Source: an uncultured Flavobacteriales bacterium
GTDB lineage: Bacteria; Bacteroidota; Bacteroidia; Flavobacteriales_G; Salibacteraceae
Reading direction: 5' to 3'
Length of the DNA stretch: 60,547 nucleotides
Assembly (NCBI GenBank): GCA_937899835.1
Contig: CALCCE010000041.1
Coordinates: forward strand, 1 to 60,547
Part shown: one piece after another, positions 36,009-43,480 of the stretch
How the letters are laid out: each line of letters opens with the position of its first letter
How positions within the stretch are numbered: the first letter of the stretch is position 1
Position numbers and translations under genes: made by a program
Notes under the pieces: generated by a model
The model's database searches: none
What the model was told of the DNA's origin: nothing
Seen by the model: only the letters and a program-made list of their open reading frames with translations

Positions 36009-37067
36009 ATGTTAAAAAGTAGATTTTTACTTTCCCTATGTACGCTAATTTGTGGTTGGAATTGGGGTTTTGCCCAAAACCTGGTGCCCAATGCAGGGTT
36101 TGAATATTACTACCAATGCCCCAACGACCACGATCAGTTGAGTCGGGCCATCGGCTGGTACAAGACCAACCTTGCCACACCCGATTTTTTCCACGAATGC
36201 AACACCAGCAACCAGAGTTTTTACATCCCTAAAAATGTGTTTGGTGTAAAAGAAACTTTTAGTGGAGAGGGCTATGCTGGTATGGTTTGCCGCAGGGACT
36301 TTAGGGAGTACCTGATGGTACGCTTAAAATCGCCCCTGGAAAAAGGACAAGAATACTATGCCTACATGCACGTGAGCCTTTCCAGTGCATCTGAGATTAC
36401 TACTGACGAGTTAGGTATGTTTTTTTCAACTCGCCCCATCTTTTCCGAAGATTTTAAACCCATTACACGGGTAAAACCACAAATTCGCAACCCCAAAGGG
36501 CGGTATATTCAACAAGACCAATGGTACAAGATCGAAGGGCAATTTGTGGCAAATGGTGGAGAGCGTTACCTGATTTTGGGCAATTTTCAATACTCTTACG
36601 CTACTCAAAAGGTGAGTAGCACCACCGATGGTGTCACCGCCTCTCCTTATTTCTACATCGACAATGTGAGTACGGAGCCGATTCCGAAACTGGCCCTGCG
36701 TAAGGAACTGCAAACCATCAAACGCATCGACAACATTTACTTTCCGTCGGGCAGAGCCAGTCTTCTACCGGCGGCTGAACCTGTACTCGACAGCCTTGCT
36801 GGTCTGCTGCTGCGCCATACCGAACTCCGGCTTCGCATTACTGGCCATACCGATAGCGTAGGTAATGCTACCACCAACCTTCGGCTTTCCGAGCAGCGGG
36901 CTTCTAGGGTAGCCCAATACCTCATCGAGCAAGGAGTAGCCGCCGATAGGCTCGAAATTAGAGCCATGGGTTACAGCAAACCCATTTCCAAAAATGGATC
37001 GGAGCCAGAACGTCAGCTCAATCGCAGGGTAACATTTGAAGCGCTGGTGAAAGGAGATGCGCCCTAA
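36009..37067 (+). CDS. OmpA-like outer membrane protein
   Basis: 352 residues. Signal peptide ~1-22 (WGFAQ). The mature start NLVPNAGFEYYYQCP begins a ~210-residue jelly-roll-like domain related in pattern to NLITNPSFED proteins. The last ~110 residues form an OmpA C-terminal domain with IYFPSGRASL, the diaminopimelate-binding GHTDSVG Asp and the NRRVTF Arg, so it should bind peptidoglycan. Such proteins tether the outer membrane or surface domains to the wall. Its TAA stop overlaps the convergent cupin stop by three bases within CTAAGC. Confidence 0.88.
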   Translation: MLKSRFLLSLCTLICGWNWGFAQNLVPNAGFEYYYQCPNDHDQLSRAIGWYKTNLATPDFFHECNTSNQSFYIPKNVFGVKETFSGEGYAGMVCRRDFREYLMVRLKSPLEKGQEYYAYMHVSLSSASEITTDELGMFFSTRPIFSEDFKPITRVKPQIRNPKGRYIQQDQWYKIEGQFVANGGERYLILGNFQYSYATQKVSSTTDGVTASPYFYIDNVSTEPIPKLALRKELQTIKRIDNIYFPSGRASLLPAAEPVLDSLAGLLLRHTELRLRITGHTDSVGNATTNLRLSEQRASRVAQYLIEQGVAADRLEIRAMGYSKPISKNGSEPERQLNRRVTFEALVKGDAP

Positions 37068-37513
37068 GCTTTTGGTTGGTGGAAGGTGATAAGTAAAGTG
37101 GCCCCTCTGGGGCTGGTGATGTGGTGTTTACTACCTCTGGGAATAAAATACGTTTCTCCTTCCCGAAATTCTAAGCCGTGTACTTCGTCCCGAATACTAC
37201 CTGAAACTACTTCAATGGTTTCATCTTCCCTGCTGTGATAATGGGGCACAATATAACCCAGAGCTGCGTAATCAACTTTAATGTACAGCAACTCAGGTTT
37301 CATTTCCAGCGCAATGACTTTCACTCCTGAGCTGACCGTATCGGGTAGTGGAATCCATTGATTCAGGATAAGGTCAAAATCAGAGGAAGCCACATCGGGA
37401 AACCGCATCGAGAGATAGGCTACTTGTTTGGCACGTTGGTTCAGGGCTTCTACCAGCGAATCCCTCACCCGAAGTACTTCCGTTACAATTTCTTCATTGT
37501 GATCGGCTTTCAT
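37064..37513 (-). CDS. Cupin domain protein
   Basis: 149 residues. A small cupin barrel covers ~65-149, with metal-binding PHYHSREDETIEVVSG (His-X-His and Glu of motif 1) and YFIPRGSKHHI (motif 2 with His). The N-terminal ~60 residues are helical. The closest functional idea is a ChrR-like anti-sigma or a small dioxygenase-like sensor, but no zinc-binding anti-sigma domain is seen. It overlaps the upstream membrane coiled-coil gene by four bases, so the two proteins are made together. Confidence 0.83.
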   Translation of the reverse strand: MKADHNEEIVTEVLRVRDSLVEALNQRAKQVAYLSMRFPDVASSDFDLILNQWIPLPDTVSSGVKVIALEMKPELLYIKVDYAALGYIVPHYHSREDETIEVVSGSIRDEVHGLEFREGETYFIPRGSKHHITSPRGATLLITFHQPKA

Positions 37514-37884
37514 GGTTGCATATCTTTGAGCATCTCACGGATTTCTCGTAGGGATTGTTTTACCTCTTTGATCTCATCCTGAGTGCTTTTATTTTGTTCT
37601 TTGTCGCGTTCTTCCGACCGGCGTAGGTTTTCGTCAACCAGGGTGATCAACCCATTCGACTGGATGGCCAATTCCTGGAATGCTACATAAATCTTTTCTA
37701 TTTGCTGGTCTTTCACCGCAATGAGTTCGTCTTTGCGGTGCGCAATGCGTTCCCGGTCTTCTCTCAATTGCTCCATCTGCCGGGTAAAATAGCTGTACAT
37801 CACCCGACCTACTAAGGCCATCACCACCACCACGGGGGCTACTTCGGCCAGGTAGAGCCACACATCAAAATCTTGAGCACTCAT
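37510..37884 (-). CDS. Small membrane protein with coiled coil
   Basis: 124 residues. One transmembrane helix at ~11-33 (LAEVAPVVVVMALVGRVMY), then a long charged helix (~35-124) with heptad-like spacing (MEQLREDRERIAHRKDEL; EIKEVKQSLREIREML). It has no signal peptide, so the coiled coil is probably cytoplasmic. It resembles small membrane-anchored scaffold proteins and the holin-like coiled-coil proteins of phage, but neither identification is secure. It shares an ATGA overlap with the cupin gene. Confidence 0.65.
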   Translation of the reverse strand: MSAQDFDVWLYLAEVAPVVVVMALVGRVMYSYFTRQMEQLREDRERIAHRKDELIAVKDQQIEKIYVAFQELAIQSNGLITLVDENLRRSEERDKEQNKSTQDEIKEVKQSLREIREMLKDMQP

Positions 37885-38140
37885 GTTCCTTCGCTAAATA
37901 ATTCATTGCAGACCCTACAGGTCTTCGGGGAGATTTTCCTGCCTGGGAGGCATTAAAAAGCAGGGGCTGACAACGCTGAAAAAGAAAAATAAAAAAAGGC
38001 TCCTCTTGATGCAAGTACCGTTTTAGGAACGGACTACAGGGGGAACCAGCGGCCGGTTTGGGTTTAGCAGCGGAAAATCAGGATACGCTACATTCGCCCA
38101 TCAGAAAGTGAAGGCTATACAACCACCAATCGTTTGTTAC

Positions 38141-38320
38141 CTAATAATTAGAATGAAAACGGCTGGGTGCTGTTTCCATTGATTGGTGGGTGGGATGTTC
38201 CTCGGCCGGCTTGTTTTCGAGTAGGTAAAACCCCGCAAAAAGTGAAGCGACAAGCATGAGGCCAAAAAATACGATGGCAAAACTACGAGAGGTACGGTCG
38301 TCTATTTTGAAAGATTCCAT
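38141..38320 (-). CDS. Small single-pass membrane protein behind the sigma/anti-sigma operon
   Basis: 59 residues from the second ATG of the frame (MESFKIDDRTSRS). One transmembrane helix (~14-34) is followed by a periplasmic tail rich in Glu, His and Pro. It lies 74 bases after the anti-sigma/beta-barrel gene on the same strand and may be the last gene of that operon. It has no recognised family, though such short proteins after ECF operons are common. Confidence 0.5.
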   Translation of the reverse strand: MESFKIDDRTSRSFAIVFFGLMLVASLFAGFYLLENKPAEEHPTHQSMETAPSRFHSNY

Positions 38321-38394
38321 AATTGAGGCTATAGCATTAGGTTTCTTGCTATGATGAATGGAATGCCAAAAGGGTTGCATTCCCCATCCATTTT

Positions 38395-39942
38395 TTAAAA
38401 ATGAAACCTCAGGCCGGTCCGAAAATTGGGTTGTAAGGCATCTACCTCTAAGTTTCCGATACCCTCAGGTTCAAACCCTGGAACAAAGAAAGTAAGCCCT
38501 GGCTGGGCATAGAGACTGAAGTAGCGCCCTAAATTATAGCCCAAGCCCAAGCCCACTGGGGTGAGCAGATTAAAATCATCAAGGGAAGAAGAACTTTCAC
38601 TCACCACCCAGGCATCGTCAGGGCTAGACGTATTACTTACTCTTCTGGAATACCCAAACTCTAAGGCCAACCCTCCACCTACGTATCCATTGAAACGCTT
38701 GCTTTGTAGAAAGTAGTAATTGAGCTGCAACGGAGCACCGAGATAGCGGTCACTGAAATTCGATTCCAGGTGGACGCGCTCTCCAAAATCATTCAAATAC
38801 ACCACTTTGGATGAAAATTGATGACTGGTGTGCAGCAATCCGGTTTCGACAGACAAACGTGGTAATAAAAAGTATTGAACGGTGAAAGCAGCCGTAACAG
38901 AACCTGTATAATCTTCTTCGGGTTTGGGAAGCAACACGACCCGTTCCACAATCTCTTCGGGGACACTGGCATCTTCGCTCAAGTAGCCGAGTTCGTCGTT
39001 GCTATTGACCACTGGATTTCCCGTAGCGAGGCCTTGAGTAGAAAAGGAGGGACTGCGGCTCCCGGTACTGCTTTGAGTCTGCATGGTACCTACCGCTGCG
39101 GCCAACAACCATGTGGAAGAGCTACGCCCCACTTTTTTACGGCTTTTTTTAGAGAAAGGAGATACTGCGAGGTCTGTTGCTTCCAACTGTTGAGGCAAAT
39201 CCGGTACAACGTCCAGAAAAGCTACACGGTAAGGAATGGCATCTACCTTAGTGTCTTTCAAATCACCCGCATTTCCCGACCTATCATTGCTGGTAGAAGC
39301 AAGTCCGGCATCACGTTGCTTTGGCGCACCGAATGCGGCATTAGGGTCAGTGGATAGCCCGTCTGAATTTCGTGTGCCCGTTTTAGGGTTACTTGGAGAG
39401 TTCGCGGCAATCACTGGGGCTGGTTCTTCTTCAGTTGCCGTTGCAGGAAGGTCTTGACTGGCCGCTTGTCCTTCTAATTTCCGGGTTAGTTCTTTGGCAT
39501 TCGTGGAAGTCAAAGCCAGATCGGTATTGGCTTTTGAAGCGGTCAAACCAGCAGCTTGCTCGTCAGTAGCTCCGTCCTCTTTCACTTGATTTTCAGAGGC
39601 AGAGCCATCCAATATCAAGGGGACCTCATTTTCGGAGCGATCCAATTTTCCTTTTGATGACTCCTCTGTCGGAGCTGTCTTTTCTGTGGCTGTTTGCTCA
39701 GCCAACATTTGACCTGATTGGGTTCCTTGGCTCCACCAAAGTGTGCCCGCCCCCAACAAAAGCAGCAAAGAAGCCGCAGCTCCCCACCACCACCAAACTA
39801 TCGCCCGGCGTTTTTGCTTAGGTGCCATGCCCGCCATCACACCTTGCCATACAGCAGGATCTACCGGCTCACGGTAGTTGGCCATGGCTTCCTGCAAGGA
39901 GGCTTCAAAACCTGACTTGCCCTTTTTTTCATCCTCGCTCAT
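38395..39942 (-). CDS. Predicted two-membrane anti-sigma factor with C-terminal outer-membrane beta-barrel
   Basis: 515 residues. A short cytoplasmic N-terminus (~1-47, helical, DPAVWQGVMAGM) is followed by an inner-membrane helix (~48-70, VWWWWGAAASLLLLLGAG). A ~180-residue low-complexity linker rich in Ala, Thr, Glu and Ser comes next, then a ~260-residue porin-like barrel (OMP_b-brl) ending in LRFHF, the terminal Phe that outer-membrane proteins carry. No cleavable signal peptide precedes the barrel. This single-chain layout agrees with the dual membrane-spanning anti-sigma factors described in Bacteroides thetaiotaomicron. The gene overlaps the sigma factor by four bases. It could sense envelope state directly from the outer membrane. 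Confidence 0.85.
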   Translation of the reverse strand: MSEDEKKGKSGFEASLQEAMANYREPVDPAVWQGVMAGMAPKQKRRAIVWWWWGAAASLLLLLGAGTLWWSQGTQSGQMLAEQTATEKTAPTEESSKGKLDRSENEVPLILDGSASENQVKEDGATDEQAAGLTASKANTDLALTSTNAKELTRKLEGQAASQDLPATATEEEPAPVIAANSPSNPKTGTRNSDGLSTDPNAAFGAPKQRDAGLASTSNDRSGNAGDLKDTKVDAIPYRVAFLDVVPDLPQQLEATDLAVSPFSKKSRKKVGRSSSTWLLAAAVGTMQTQSSTGSRSPSFSTQGLATGNPVVNSNDELGYLSEDASVPEEIVERVVLLPKPEEDYTGSVTAAFTVQYFLLPRLSVETGLLHTSHQFSSKVVYLNDFGERVHLESNFSDRYLGAPLQLNYYFLQSKRFNGYVGGGLALEFGYSRRVSNTSSPDDAWVVSESSSSLDDFNLLTPVGLGLGYNLGRYFSLYAQPGLTFFVPGFEPEGIGNLEVDALQPNFRTGLRFHF

Positions 39943-40478
39943 TTGGCACTAATGGTTTGACGGTTCAACATCTTTTTCAACAGGTTACGCGCACGACTGT
40001 ATTGCGATTTGGAAGTTCCTTCCGAAATGCCGAGTTGCTCAGCAATCTCCCGGTGGTTGTATCCTTCTACTGCGTAGAGGTTGAGCACCGTTCGGTATCC
40101 TACCGGCAATTGCTGGATCAGTTGCATGATCTCCTTTGCCCCAATCCCACTCAAGGTTTGTTCCCTTTCGGGGATGAGGTAATCTGCTTCCTGGAAATCA
40201 GCTGTCATTTCCTGTTTTTTAAGTTTGCGAAGGTGCTCCAGAGCAGTATTTACCATAATGCGTCTGATCCACGCCCCCAGAGCCCCTTCGCCTTTATACG
40301 TATCGAGTTTTCGAAAAACTCGAATAAATCCTTCCTGAAGCACATCTTGCGCCAGCTCACGCGACCCCATATACCGTAAACATACCCCCATCAAGAGTTC
40401 GGAATATTGGTCATATAAGCGTCTTTGAGCAAAAGCATTCCCTTTCAGGCATTGCTCAACGAGCTGTGCTTCAGTCAT
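39939..40478 (-). CDS. ECF RNA polymerase sigma factor
   Basis: 179 residues. Region 2 (~20-90) contains the -10-reading ELAQDVLQEGFIRVFRKLDTY, and region 4 (~120-175) contains LPVGYRTVLNLYAVEGYNHREIA and the recognition helix EGTSKSQYSRARNLL. There is no region 1.1 or 3. It directs polymerase to its own set of envelope genes when released by the anti-sigma, whose gene overlaps its stop. The gene stands first in the operon, 113 bases downstream of the glutaredoxin gene. Confidence 0.95.
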   Translation of the reverse strand: MTEAQLVEQCLKGNAFAQRRLYDQYSELLMGVCLRYMGSRELAQDVLQEGFIRVFRKLDTYKGEGALGAWIRRIMVNTALEHLRKLKKQEMTADFQEADYLIPEREQTLSGIGAKEIMQLIQQLPVGYRTVLNLYAVEGYNHREIAEQLGISEGTSKSQYSRARNLLKKMLNRQTISAK

Positions 40479-40591
40479 ACATCAATGGTAGTAATACGTG
40501 GATCACCTCTCTGATGAAGTGATCGGGCGAAAGGTTGCATCGCCTGTCAAAAAAGCTATTAACTCCTGGCTTACAACGATTTACAGCAGGG

Positions 40592-40822
40592 TTATTTGGA
40601 CCGATCTGGAACTGGGATACCGAAGTGTAAAAGTATATCGGCCCCATAGGCTATCAAGCGTTCGTCTTTAAACAAGGCGGGACGTACAAAAATACCTACC
40701 GGAGTTTCCACTTGCTCTTGGTCAATTTGGATCACCCGAAAATCAATATTGTTGGCTTTCAGGCCTTCCACCACCAAATCACAATCATGGCAATCATTGC
40801 CCGTATATACAATGTAACTCAT
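40592..40822 (-). CDS. Glutaredoxin-like thiol protein
   Basis: 76 residues, thioredoxin fold. The active site CHDC is at residues ~11-14 (TGNDCHDCDLVVEGL), followed by the strand-helix pattern ending in the conserved cis-Pro (VRPALFKD). GSH-dependent or other low-molecular-weight thiol reduction is the family role. The gene overlaps the Crp-type regulator by one base (TGATG), so the pair is translationally coupled. Confidence 0.85.
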   Translation of the reverse strand: MSYIVYTGNDCHDCDLVVEGLKANNIDFRVIQIDQEQVETPVGIFVRPALFKDERLIAYGADILLHFGIPVPDRSK

Positions 40823-41502
40823 CAGATAGAATCGATATCGTGAATAAGGATGCTCTTACGGTCGAAATAAATCAAATCTTTTTCGCGCAGTTCGTTGAGC
40901 ACGATGGTCACCGTTTGCCGTGAGGTAGCGGTTAGATTTGCCAAGTCTTGGTGTGTCAGGTTGTGTTTGAGTAACCATTCATCACCCACCCTACGACCTT
41001 TTTCCAGAGCAGTGTATTTGATAAAATCGATGATGCGGTTTCGAGCATCTTTAAACACCAAGGATTCTAACCTCCGCTCTACCCGTTGCAAGCGGTCGCC
41101 AATGGTTTTGGTCATTTCCAGGCTGAGCCGTGGATTCAGGTTCATCAGCCGCAACATTTCATCTTTGTTGATCGCACACAACTTTACGTTGCTGTCCATG
41201 GCCTGCGCAAAGTCGTTGCGCTTCCCCTGCCCCACTACCGCCAGTTCGCCAAAAACCTCACCAGGCTCCAAAATAGCTTTGATAATTTCTTTGCCATCCT
41301 CAGAATAGGTACCCAATTTTACTCGACCTTCTTTGAGAAGAAAAACAACCTTTGAGGGTTCTTCGGGAAAATAAATGTATTTCCCTTTGTCCATAGATCG
41401 CATCATTGCGACCTTGTTGACCTCTTCTAATTCTTCCTCTTCCAATTCTTTGAAAAGGTTGATTCTTTCGAGGTACCAGAGTTTACTTTGAGGAGCTGCC
41501 AT
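40822..41502 (-). CDS. Crp/Fnr-family transcriptional regulator
   Basis: 226 residues. A cyclic-nucleotide-binding-like beta-roll (~20-140) contains GRVKLGTYSEDGKEIIKAIL and GEVFGELAVVGQGKR; the cAMP-contacting Arg/Ser pair is not clearly conserved. A long dimerisation helix precedes the winged HTH (~180-215) LTHQDLANLTATSRQTVTIVLNEL. No N-terminal Fnr-type Cys cluster is present. This group in Bacteroidota often responds to redox or oxygen changes without an iron-sulfur cluster. Here the coupled thiol protein supports a redox link (inference). An excellent promoter lies upstream. Confidence 0.92.
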   Translation of the reverse strand: MAAPQSKLWYLERINLFKELEEEELEEVNKVAMMRSMDKGKYIYFPEEPSKVVFLLKEGRVKLGTYSEDGKEIIKAILEPGEVFGELAVVGQGKRNDFAQAMDSNVKLCAINKDEMLRLMNLNPRLSLEMTKTIGDRLQRVERRLESLVFKDARNRIIDFIKYTALEKGRRVGDEWLLKHNLTHQDLANLTATSRQTVTIVLNELREKDLIYFDRKSILIHDIDSI

Positions 41503-41541
41503 CGATTCAGTATAGCGGGTGAGACTTTTTGCCGGTACCTA

Positions 41542-41571
41542 CAAAATTATGATTATCGCGTACTTGGCCAA
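41542..41571 (-). promoter_or_regulatory. Promoter of the Crp-glutaredoxin operon
   Basis: On the minus strand TTG (41571-41569), exactly 19 bases, then TAATTTTG (41549-41542) match the Bacteroidota consensus TTG-N19-TAnnTTTG without mismatch. It lies about 40 bases before the ATG at 41502. Confidence 0.65.
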
Positions 41572-41762
41572 TTCAGAGCCCTGTAAATGTGGTGTCACTT
41601 TTTTTCGTGCGATTGGAGACCAAGAAGATGGCATTGTGGAGAAAAATACTATTTTTGCCGTCCGTTAGTCGAAAAACTAACTCGTTCTTATACAAACTGT
41701 CATGAGGTTGGAAACCACCTACGCCTCACAAAATTGGCTTATTTAGGCATTTCCATTCATGA

Positions 41763-41978
41763 CAACCAACCGCCCAAGTGTTGGAATTGGTAGTCCGCCG
41801 GCTGGCGGATGAGGACCATGTGTCCTTTTCCGGTCAGCCACTTTTCAGGACTTCTCTTTCCGACTTTAGGCAACCAACCGCCCAAGTGTTGGAATTGGTA
41901 GTCCGCCGGCTGGCGGATGAGGACCATGTGTCCTTTTCCGGTCAGCCACTTTTCAGGACTTCTCTTTCCGACTTTAGG
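41763..41978. repeat. Two identical 108-bp tandem repeats starting with tRNA-Leu 5' sequence
   Basis: Copies at 41763-41870 and 41871-41978 are identical in every base. Each begins with nine leader bases plus the first 22 nt of the following tRNA-Leu(GAG). A GC-rich palindrome (TCCGCC GGCT GGCGGA) comes next, then TGAGGACCATGTGTCC, which matches the tRNA anticodon/variable region with one change, and an unrelated 45-base tail. A third start of the same 31 bases (41979-42009) is the true tRNA. Neither repeat can fold as a full tRNA because the T arm and acceptor 3' strand are missing. Confidence 0.9.
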
Positions 41979-41987
41979 CAACCAACC

Positions 41988-42071
41988 GCCCAAGTGTTGG
42001 AATTGGTAGACAAGCATGGTTGAGGGCCATGTGTCCGTTAGGACGTGCAGGTTCGACTCCTGTCTTGGGCA
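41988..42071 (+). tRNA. tRNA-Leu (anticodon GAG)
   Basis: 84 nt. The acceptor stem GCCCAAG/CTTGGGC is perfect, with discriminator A at 42071. The anticodon stem is CATGG/CCATG with loop TTGAGGG (anticodon GAG). The extended variable arm of class II tRNAs is TGTCCGTTAGGACG, and the T arm is GCAGG TTCGACT CCTGT. CCA is not encoded. A terminator follows. Two partial copies precede it. Confidence 0.93.
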
Positions 42072-42084
42072 CTGAAAGTGCACA

Positions 42085-42119
42085 AAAGCCTCGTTCACAA
42101 AGTGAGCGAGGCTTTCTTT
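42085..42119 (+). terminator. Terminator after tRNA-Leu
   Basis: AAAGCCTCGTTCAC (42085-42098), AAA loop, GTGAGCGAGGCTTT (one G-T wobble), followed by CTTTTT. It closes the tRNA transcript. Confidence 0.85.
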
Positions 42120-42201
42120 TTGGTCAAAAAAAGGCAACCTGGAATATGAAAATTCTAAGTTGCCTGAAGAGATAAACTATTTGAGCTAGTTAATCCGGAA
42201 C

Positions 42202-42612
42202 CTATTGGACATCAATGACCAGATCGGGAGATCCAGTCCCAAGTGTAGCTGGATCAAAATTCCAAGTGTACGGGTTAAAGCCACAATCCGTAAGTGCTCC
42301 GGCTCCCCCAGTTGCAAAAACGGTTAGCACCCAGTTGGCGGGGGTGGGCACATCATACCATAGGGCGAATCCCACTAATGGTGCATCCGAACACATGGCA
42401 TTGCCAAAGGTGACCGTCCCACCTGGAGGCACTGCGATCGTGGTACTGTAATTGTTCCCCAAAGGAGGGGGACAATCTGCCCAATCCGCATACACATACA
42501 GTTCACAATTGCGATTGCCGTTGTTCACAGTAATGGTACCTTGAGCGAAAGTAGCTGCAGAGAACAAAAGAGCGCCAAGTAGAGTGAAGCTAAGTTTTTG
42601 GAAAAATTTCAT
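42202..42612 (-). CDS. Small secreted Cys-containing protein
   Basis: 136 residues. Signal peptide ~1-23 (ATFAQ). The mature part has four cysteines, a DCPPP motif and a beta-rich pattern. The end (DCGFNPYTWNFDPATLG, finishing LVIDVQ) resembles the small secreted protein at 13719-14156. No domain of known function is seen. It is a single-gene unit between the tRNA terminator and the second propeller-kinase pair. Confidence 0.7.
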   Translation of the reverse strand: MKFFQKLSFTLLGALLFSAATFAQGTITVNNGNRNCELYVYADWADCPPPLGNNYSTTIAVPPGGTVTFGNAMCSDAPLVGFALWYDVPTPANWVLTVFATGGAGALTDCGFNPYTWNFDPATLGTGSPDLVIDVQ

Positions 42613-42754
42613 TTTTAAATAGGTATTAAGGAGTTAGAATAATGAATAGAATCCGGTTAGGATTTGTCTCAAACCTATGCAGCTCTTTCCAGAAGAAAGA
42701 CATCCAATTAACAAGCGCACCTTTTCAATTAATAAGCGCTGGTAACACTCCCCT

Positions 42755-43480
42755 TCACCTACTGAGCCAGGATTTCAACTTTCCACACTTGCGGGTGGAT
42801 ACTTTCAAGCTCACATCACATTGCAAATAGAGTTGGGCAGTTGTTTGGTCAAAAAAAGTCACCTTATCTCCGTTGACAATCAGGTTGCGGTTGATCCTAA
42901 AATAATGACTTGCAGGAAGCACTTTTTCATAGTGACCGATGTTTTTCGAAGCGATGATTTGCGTTGCATTGTCCAGGAGGAAAATGGTATACACTCCATC
43001 AGATTTTAAATACAGGATTTGCTCCAATTTCACGACCAACACTCCACGGGTGGTGTTGATGGTGAGCTGGTTGTTTGGCCAGGTCAAAAAACTCTGCTGT
43101 AGCGATTGTTTATTTTCAAGTGCTTGTGGCGTTGCAATGGCTTTTTTAACCGCTTCTTTGAAATCATCTACATCGATGGGCTTGAGCAAGTAATCCGTTG
43201 CGGAATACCGAAATGCACGCACAGCAAACGCATCGTGCCCAGTCATGAAAACGTACTTGCCGGAGAGTCCCTTGAGTTGGTCCAACTCATCGAACGCTGT
43301 ACCTCGCCGGATGCGCACATCTAAAAACACCAGTTGCGGACGATGGGTGCGAATTGCCTGAACGGCTTTGGAAACGCTCCCTGCGGTAGCGATTATGTTT
43401 AGTTCCGGAAAATATTTCTCGATTAGTTGTCGAAGCAGAAACACATGTCTTGGTTCATCTTCAACGATAATAGTGGTCAT
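42755..43480 (-). CDS. LytTR-type response regulator (partner of propeller kinase 2)
   Basis: 241 residues. Receiver with E7/D8, phospho-acceptor D54 in LVFLDVRIRRG, the Thr in VFMTGHD and the Lys in YLLKPIDVDD; LytTR domain ~140-241 (TRGVLVVKLEQILYLKSDGVY; YFRINRNLIVN). Its gene overlaps the kinase gene by 20 bases. It is a paralogue of the regulator at 32080-32850. The C-terminus (VSTRKCGKLKSWL) is slightly different from the other copy and may set a different DNA target. Confidence 0.93.
   Translation of the reverse strand: MTTIIVEDEPRHVFLLRQLIEKYFPELNIIATAGSVSKAVQAIRTHRPQLVFLDVRIRRGTAFDELDQLKGLSGKYVFMTGHDAFAVRAFRYSATDYLLKPIDVDDFKEAVKKAIATPQALENKQSLQQSFLTWPNNQLTINTTRGVLVVKLEQILYLKSDGVYTIFLLDNATQIIASKNIGHYEKVLPASHYFRINRNLIVNGDKVTFFDQTTAQLYLQCDVSLKVSTRKCGKLKSWLSR

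Noticed and set aside
41763-41978. Possible CRISPR array
   Set aside because: Only two direct copies, perfectly adjacent with no variable spacers, far longer than CRISPR repeats, and with no cas genes in the window.
41757-42137. A 126-residue minus-strand frame with a twice-repeated 36-residue peptide
   Set aside because: It is the translation of the 108-bp tRNA-derived repeats and runs antisense through the intact tRNA-Leu gene, so it is a by-product of the repeat.
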